Translations under genes and position numbers: made by a program | Shown: positions 5,189-8,464 of the stretch, in pieces | How the letters are laid out: each line of letters begins with the position of its first letter | Numbering within the stretch: position 1 is the first letter of the stretch | From: an uncultured Bacilli bacterium | Lineage (GTDB): Bacteria > Bacillota_I > Bacilli_A > RF39 > UBA660 | Direction of reading: 5' to 3' | Assembly (NCBI GenBank): GCA_934096025.1 | Contig: CAKOLP010000031.1 | Span: 1 to 8,464 of the forward strand | Length of the DNA: 8,464 bases | The notes under the pieces: model-generated | What the model was told of the DNA's origin: nothing | The model's database searches: none | The model's input: the letters and a program-made list of their open reading frames with translations, nothing else

Positions 5189-5252
5189 AAGTAAGCTTAC
5201 TTATGATGCGGCCTTTTTATAATAGAAAAGATAATATAACCTTAGTTAAGGT
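5189..5252. repeat. Two short palindromes in a gene-free interval
   Basis: Between the terminator at 5141-5175 and the gene ending at 5337 there is a perfect 14-bp palindrome AAGTAAGCTTACTT (5189-5202) and an inverted repeat ACCTTA-GT-TAAGGT (5239-5252). A TATAAT (5218-5223, plus strand) lies between them without a good -35. On the minus strand the second repeat sits between TTGTAT and TATTAT, like an operator in a promoter spacer. No open frame with a ribosome binding site follows on either strand, so this may be a leftover regulatory region or an undescribed RNA. Confidence 0.4.
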
Positions 5253-5302
5253 ATACAACTACCAATGATTTAATATGTTATATTATCGATATTTTACTTC
5301 AT

Positions 5303-5331
5303 TAAAACAAAAAACAAATAGTAAATTACTA
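5303..5331 (-). terminator. Weak candidate terminator after the thioredoxin-fold gene
   Basis: TAGTA-ATT-TACTA (5319-5331) can form a 5-bp AT-rich stem, followed on the minus strand by TTTGTTTTTTGTTTT. The stem is weak, but the T-rich tail directly after the stop codon makes this the most likely end of the transcript. Confidence 0.35.
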
Positions 5332-5336
5332 CTTGC

Positions 5337-5939
5337 TTATTTTCTAGAAAAGAATACTAATCCTGCAAAACCTAAAACTACTATTCCGAAGATAATTCCT
5401 ACAACTACACCGTCGTTAAGTTTAGACTTGATTTCGCCGTTTTCATCTAATTTAATTAGTTCTTCTTTTGCCGCAGCTTCTTTTATAGTTTCTTTCTTAA
5501 GATTTAATTTTTCATCTTTTATCATACTTGCAACTACATCTGTATATTTGTCATCTTGGTATGCACTTAAAGCTTCCTCGATAACTTCTTCCCCATTTCG
5601 ATACCCTGGAGAATGATATGTGTCCCCTATTACAATGTAAGGAACAGAAGCAGTAATTTCTTTTTCATTAAATCTTTCTTTAAGCTCTAACAAAAAATTT
5701 TTATTATCTTCATTATTCCATGATTCATATGCTACTATTTCAAAATAATCTTCATATTTTTGATATTTATTAATAAAATATGATAAAAATTCACGGCAGT
5801 GAGTACACCCTTGGCCTCTAAATAAATAAACTGTTACTTTTTCATGATCTGTTTTTTCTGGTAAACTAATTTTTGCTTCTACTTTAGTTGTCATAAAAAA
5901 ACACGCAAGCATAATAACTATTAAAAAATACTTTTTCAT
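5337..5939 (-). CDS. Exported, membrane-anchored thioredoxin-fold protein (CTHC)
   Basis: The product is probably a thiol-disulfide oxidoreductase acting outside the membrane. The 200 residues comprise a signal peptide (1-22, MKKYFLIVIML... ending VEA), a thioredoxin-like domain (about 33-130) with YLFRGQGCTHC (active-site Cys45 and Cys48) and the cis-proline segment SVPYIVIG (Pro100), a charged linker (about 135-172) and a C-terminal transmembrane helix (177-196) before SRK. I start at ATG 5939: GGAGGT lies 5 bases upstream, whereas the ATG at 5951 overlaps that site. Its own promoter lies just upstream, after tetR. It converges on the cysteine-paired membrane protein at 4077-5087, a possible substrate (inference). 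Whether it oxidises, reduces or isomerises disulfides cannot be told from sequence; no DsbB or CcdA partner is in the window. Confidence 0.85.
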   Translation of the reverse strand: MKKYFLIVIMLACFFMTTKVEAKISLPEKTDHEKVTVYLFRGQGCTHCREFLSYFINKYQKYEDYFEIVAYESWNNEDNKNFLLELKERFNEKEITASVPYIVIGDTYHSPGYRNGEEVIEEALSAYQDDKYTDVVASMIKDEKLNLKKETIKEAAAKEELIKLDENGEIKSKLNDGVVVGIIFGIVVLGFAGLVFFSRK

Positions 5940-5958
5940 TATAACCTCCATGTTTTAA

Positions 5959-5987
5959 ATTATACTTTTTTTCACTATCTTTGTAAA
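5959..5987 (-). promoter_or_regulatory. Promoter of the thioredoxin-fold gene
   Basis: TTTACA (5982-5987, five of six) is followed after 17 bases by a perfect TATAAT (5959-5964) on the minus strand, giving a start near 5952 and a leader of about 13 bases with the GGAGGT site. The -35 begins 5 bases after the tetR stop. The tetR palindromes are not repeated here, so control by that regulator is not indicated. Confidence 0.8.
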
Positions 5988-5992
5988 GAACT

Positions 5993-6547
5993 TTATTCGA
6001 CATGAGTTAACAATTTATATAATTTCACTATTTTTACTATAATTTCATCTTCTTTAATATCAAGTTCGTTAGTTGCTATAAGAGTTGCTAAACCATTGGC
6101 GTAAAGCCACATGTTAATAAAAAGATTTTTAGCAGCATCAAAAGACAAGCCTTTTTTATTTACTAAATTAATTATAGTAGATTGATTCCATTTTTCATCC
6201 AACACATTTTCAACTGAATTCCATTTTAGATTATTACTTAAAAATAGACATATAAATAAGTTTTTATATTTTTTTGCAAATTCTACATATGCTATACATA
6301 ATGTCAATAGTGCTTTTCGGTTATCTATTCTACTTTTTAAGAAAACATCATATTCTCGGCTAATTTCTTTGTAAATATCTTCTTTAATTTCTTCCATATT
6401 ATTATATATACGGTATAAGGGCTTAGTGGAAATTCCTAAGCTTTTTGCTAAGTTTCTTGCATTTATGCTTTCCCACCCTTTACTATCTACCATTTTTACA
6501 GCGGTTTTAACTATTTGTTCCTTACTTATATCTACTGCTGTTTTCAT
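5993..6547 (-). CDS. TetR-family transcriptional regulator
   Basis: A 184-residue DNA-binding regulator of the TetR/AcrR family. The N-terminal domain (about 7-53) has the usual three helices with the helix-turn-helix INARNLAKSLGISTKPLYRIYNN (28-50 region), where TKPLYRIY corresponds to the TxxLYxHF recognition element. The rest is an all-helical ligand and dimer domain (about 65-184); the stretch NLFINMWLYANGLATLIA (141-158) is typical of these C-terminal domains, but gives no clue to the ligand. The ATG follows AAGGAGGAG. Its promoter lies within inverted repeats, pointing to self-repression. Nothing drug-pump-like is nearby; the next gene downstream has a separate promoter without the repeats, so the target is unknown. 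Single-copy regulators with only self-control visible usually have targets elsewhere (inference). Confidence 0.93.
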   Translation of the reverse strand: MKTAVDISKEQIVKTAVKMVDSKGWESINARNLAKSLGISTKPLYRIYNNMEEIKEDIYKEISREYDVFLKSRIDNRKALLTLCIAYVEFAKKYKNLFICLFLSNNLKWNSVENVLDEKWNQSTIINLVNKKGLSFDAAKNLFINMWLYANGLATLIATNELDIKEDEIIVKIVKLYKLLTHVE

Positions 6548-6560
6548 TATACTCCTCCTT

Positions 6561-6596
6561 TTACCTAGGTAACTTATGTTACTATTATAACATAAG
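6561..6596. promoter_or_regulatory. Probable TetR operators: two adjacent palindromes
   Basis: TTACCTAGGTAA (6561-6572) is a perfect 12-bp palindrome just downstream of the predicted start of tetR transcription. Next to it CTTATGTTA (6573-6581) and TAACATAAG (6588-6596) form a perfect 9-bp inverted repeat with a 6-base spacer that spans the -10. A further GTAAC-N4-GTTAC (6569-6582) links them. Sites overlapping the promoter of a TetR gene are typically its own operator. Confidence 0.7.
6584..6592 (-). promoter_or_regulatory. Extended -10 promoter of tetR
   Basis: On the minus strand TGTTATAAT is a perfect extended -10 element. The position 17 bases upstream reads TTTTCC, a poor -35, which fits an extended -10 promoter. 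It lies wholly inside the CTTATGTTA/TAACATAAG repeat, so a bound repressor would cover it. Confidence 0.7.
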
Positions 6597-6623
6597 AGAG
6601 AAAAGAGGAAAAGATTATTTGCC

Positions 6624-6654
6624 GAAAAAAAGACAAATGTTTTTACAAATGTCT
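6624..6654 (-). terminator. Intrinsic terminator of pheT
   Basis: On the minus strand AGACA-TT-TGT, loop AAAA, ACA-TT-TGTCT folds into a hairpin with a tandem U-U internal loop, followed by a run of seven or so T. The stem begins in the pheT stop codon. It separates pheT from tetR. Confidence 0.75.
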
Positions 6655-8464
6655 ATTCCTTTATATCAAAACCTGAAGCTTTAACATGCGCTAAAAATCT
6701 ATCTTTGAAATTATGTAAATCTTTTTGACCAAGTGTTTTATCGTTGCTTCCGATAGTGTATTTTATTGTATATTTATTTTCGTATACACTTACTAAACTA
6801 TAAGATTTTATTAAGTTACTCTTGAATAATTCTAATACTTGTTCTAAATCACTGTATTTTTTATTTTCTGGTAATATAATTGTGTAATCAAGTAAAACTT
6901 CTGGATATTTACTTACTAATACTTCTGTAACTGGGATTTTGTTTAATTTTTCGTATAAGTCAAAATCAATATCAATTACTACAATAGATTTTTTCTTAGC
7001 TAATTTATTGGTATAAGTCTTTTTAAGAACATTTAATTCACCATATTTTTGGTCTTCGATAGATATATTCTTACTTAAAGCTAAGTCATAGTATTCTTGA
7101 GTTTCGGCATTATTTGTTAATTTAATTGCTTGATGTTTTAAAGTTTTAAATAGTGATATTAAAATACTTTTAGCTGTCATATAAATATCTGCTAAATTGT
7201 TTTCGCTGTCTGTAAGGATAATACTTAATACACGTTTATTTTCATTATTTTGAATTATTGTTCCTATTTCAAAAATGCCAAATTGATTTAGATTCTTGAA
7301 GTTTCTTTCCACTATATTTAATAAAGAGAAGCCTAAGTCATCACGTAAAATATTATTTTCTACTTTACCTAAAGCTTTTACACCAGTCTTTGTTATTTCT
7401 AATTTCTTTAGTAGTGCTGTGTCATACCAAATATAACTGTGAACTTCATGAAGATTATATTTTGTAGCCAAATATTCTTTTACTTCATATTCTTGATTAA
7501 ATGTTGTTTCTAATTCATTATTGGTTAAATCTAATTTTAAAGGTTTTGGAGTAAAATTTTCTAAGCCATATATCCTTGCTATTTCTTCAATAATGTCTTG
7601 TTCAATATTTATATCTTTACTATGTCTGAATGTTGGTACCGTAACATCTATGTAAGTGTTTTGTATATCTAATTTAAATTCTAGTTTTTCTAATATTTCT
7701 TTGATTTTATCATCGCTTAAAGTTACCCCTAGATATTTTGATAAAGTTTCTTTATTTAATCTAATCGTTGCCTCAGTTAAAGGTTTTACATATACATCTG
7801 TTAGGTTTGAAGAAATATTTAATTCTTTATTTTCTTGTTTTAATAAATATACTAATCTTTCTATTGCTATAGATGTCATATTAGGGTCTAGAGATTTTTC
7901 ATATCTAGCACTTGCTTCAGTTCTTAAGCCTAACTCAGTAGCTGTTTTTCTAACTGAGCCAGCATTAAATGTCGCTGATTCTAAAAATATAGAATTGGTA
8001 TCAGGTCTAATTTCACTATTTTCTCCGCCCATAACGCCTGCTATAGCAAAATATTTATCATCATTTTTTATCATTAAATTATTTTTAGATAATTTTCTGG
8101 GAACTCCGTCTAGAGTAGTAAATTCATCACAATCATGCGCAAGACTTACTTCAATATTTTTTACCACACGAGAATCAAAAGCGTGCATTGGTTGACCTAA
8201 TTCTACCATGACATAATTGGTTAAATCTACTATTAAAGAATTAGAATTATAACCGATTGAATGCAAGAATATTTGCATTTCTAAAGGGGTTTTATTATTT
8301 GTAATGTTTTCTATTTTTAAGCCAGTATACCTATAACAAAGATTAGGGTCTGATATTTTGATATCTAGGTCTTCTTTATCATTTTCAATTTTAGCTAGGT
8401 CTAATTTTTTTAGTTCATGATTTGTAATAGCCGCTATTTCCCGAGCTATACCGTAATGCCCCCA
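6653..8464 (-). CDS. pheT: Phenylalanyl-tRNA synthetase beta subunit, C-terminal part
   Basis: PheT partners PheS in charging tRNA-Phe. The frame is open to the right edge and gives the last 603 residues; about 190 N-terminal residues, including the tRNA-binding domain, lie outside. Counting from the edge: WGHYGIAREIAA (1-12, the usual SHLGIARELAA region); the B3/B4 editing-type domain to about 217, with VDLTNYVMVELGQPMHAFD (79-97), AIAGVMGG (140-147) and LGLRTEASARYEKSLDP (178-194); the B5 domain (about 232-304) with VTVPTFRHSKDINIEQDIIEE; a core resembling the catalytic fold; and the C-terminal ferredoxin-like anticodon-binding domain (about 518-603) starting SKYPEV. Stop is TAG, overlapping the terminator hairpin. 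No frameshift or odd insertion is seen. Confidence 0.97.
   Translation of the reverse strand, partial: WGHYGIAREIAAITNHELKKLDLAKIENDKEDLDIKISDPNLCYRYTGLKIENITNNKTPLEMQIFLHSIGYNSNSLIVDLTNYVMVELGQPMHAFDSRVVKNIEVSLAHDCDEFTTLDGVPRKLSKNNLMIKNDDKYFAIAGVMGGENSEIRPDTNSIFLESATFNAGSVRKTATELGLRTEASARYEKSLDPNMTSIAIERLVYLLKQENKELNISSNLTDVYVKPLTEATIRLNKETLSKYLGVTLSDDKIKEILEKLEFKLDIQNTYIDVTVPTFRHSKDINIEQDIIEEIARIYGLENFTPKPLKLDLTNNELETTFNQEYEVKEYLATKYNLHEVHSYIWYDTALLKKLEITKTGVKALGKVENNILRDDLGFSLLNIVERNFKNLNQFGIFEIGTIIQNNENKRVLSIILTDSENNLADIYMTAKSILISLFKTLKHQAIKLTNNAETQEYYDLALSKNISIEDQKYGELNVLKKTYTNKLAKKKSIVVIDIDFDLYEKLNKIPVTEVLVSKYPEVLLDYTIILPENKKYSDLEQVLELFKSNLIKSYSLVSVYENKYTIKYTIGSNDKTLGQKDLHNFKDRFLAHVKASGFDIKE

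Noticed and set aside
5203..5268. 21-codon plus-strand frame starting MMRPFYN in the gene-free interval
   Set aside because: No ribosome binding site; its start precedes the only -10-like element; length and composition are expected by chance.
5275..5616. Plus-strand open frame of 113 codons opposite the thioredoxin-fold gene
   Set aside because: Ser/Thr/Pro/Lys-rich translation, no ribosome binding site, and it overlaps a gene with clear domain motifs, promoter and start.
5940..5951. Longer start of the thioredoxin-fold gene at ATG 5951 (MEVIMKK)
   Set aside because: The ATGGAGGT sequence is itself the ribosome binding site for ATG 5939, which gives a normal signal peptide beginning MKK; the predicted transcript also starts at about 5952.
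7656..8195. Plus-strand open frame of 179 codons opposite pheT
   Set aside because: Antisense to the conserved B3/B5 region of PheT; no start signal; no family resemblance.
1..8464. CRISPR arrays, insertion sequences, tRNA or rRNA genes, prophage or integrase signs
   Set aside because: No regularly spaced repeats, no transposase or integrase frames, no terminal repeats and no cloverleaf were seen; the window reads as core chromosome.

Overview
The window is very AT-rich and almost every gene sits on the minus strand. It looks like a low-GC Gram-positive bacterium of the Bacilli/Mollicutes branch. The evidence is strong AGGAGG-type ribosome binding sites, near-consensus vegetative promoters, intrinsic terminators, an L10 leader, the long Firmicutes form of S12, and the standard code (every tryptophan visible is TGG). 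An uncultivated gut-type member of the Bacilli is my inference; no gene here fixes the species.

From right to left, as most genes are transcribed: the 3' three quarters of pheT (6653-8464) ends in an intrinsic terminator. A TetR-family regulator (5993-6547) follows, with an extended -10 promoter buried in inverted repeats. Next comes a small exported, membrane-anchored thioredoxin-fold protein with a CTHC motif (5337-5939), with its own promoter. Converging on it from the left is the only plus-strand gene (4077-5087), a single-pass membrane protein with an Ig-like extracellular part and two cysteine pairs. Between these two convergent genes lies about 250 bases with a strong terminator, two short palindromes and no credible gene.

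The left half is ribosomal: rplK-rplA (3869-2535), an L10 leader and rplJ-rplL (2398-1533) closed by a terminator, then rpsL-rpsG-fusA (1016 to the left edge). rplK has a leader hairpin that resembles an L1 site, and rplJL have their own consensus promoter, whose -35 lies in the last codons of rplA. In most Firmicutes rpoB and rpoC separate rplL from rpsL. Here they are absent and the 516-base gap holds a previously easy-to-miss 47-codon gene (1147-1290). It has a near-perfect promoter, a good ribosome binding site and a protein that looks like a bare type IV prepilin leader plus one hydrophobic helix. rpsL then starts from its own promoter and leader.

The points most worth a second look are the 47-aa prepilin-like protein and the 12-bp inverted repeat over its promoter, the loss of rpoBC from the cluster, an isoleucine at the normally conserved Pro90 of S12, the charged C-terminal tail of L11, and the pairing of an exported thiol oxidoreductase with a cysteine-paired membrane protein.
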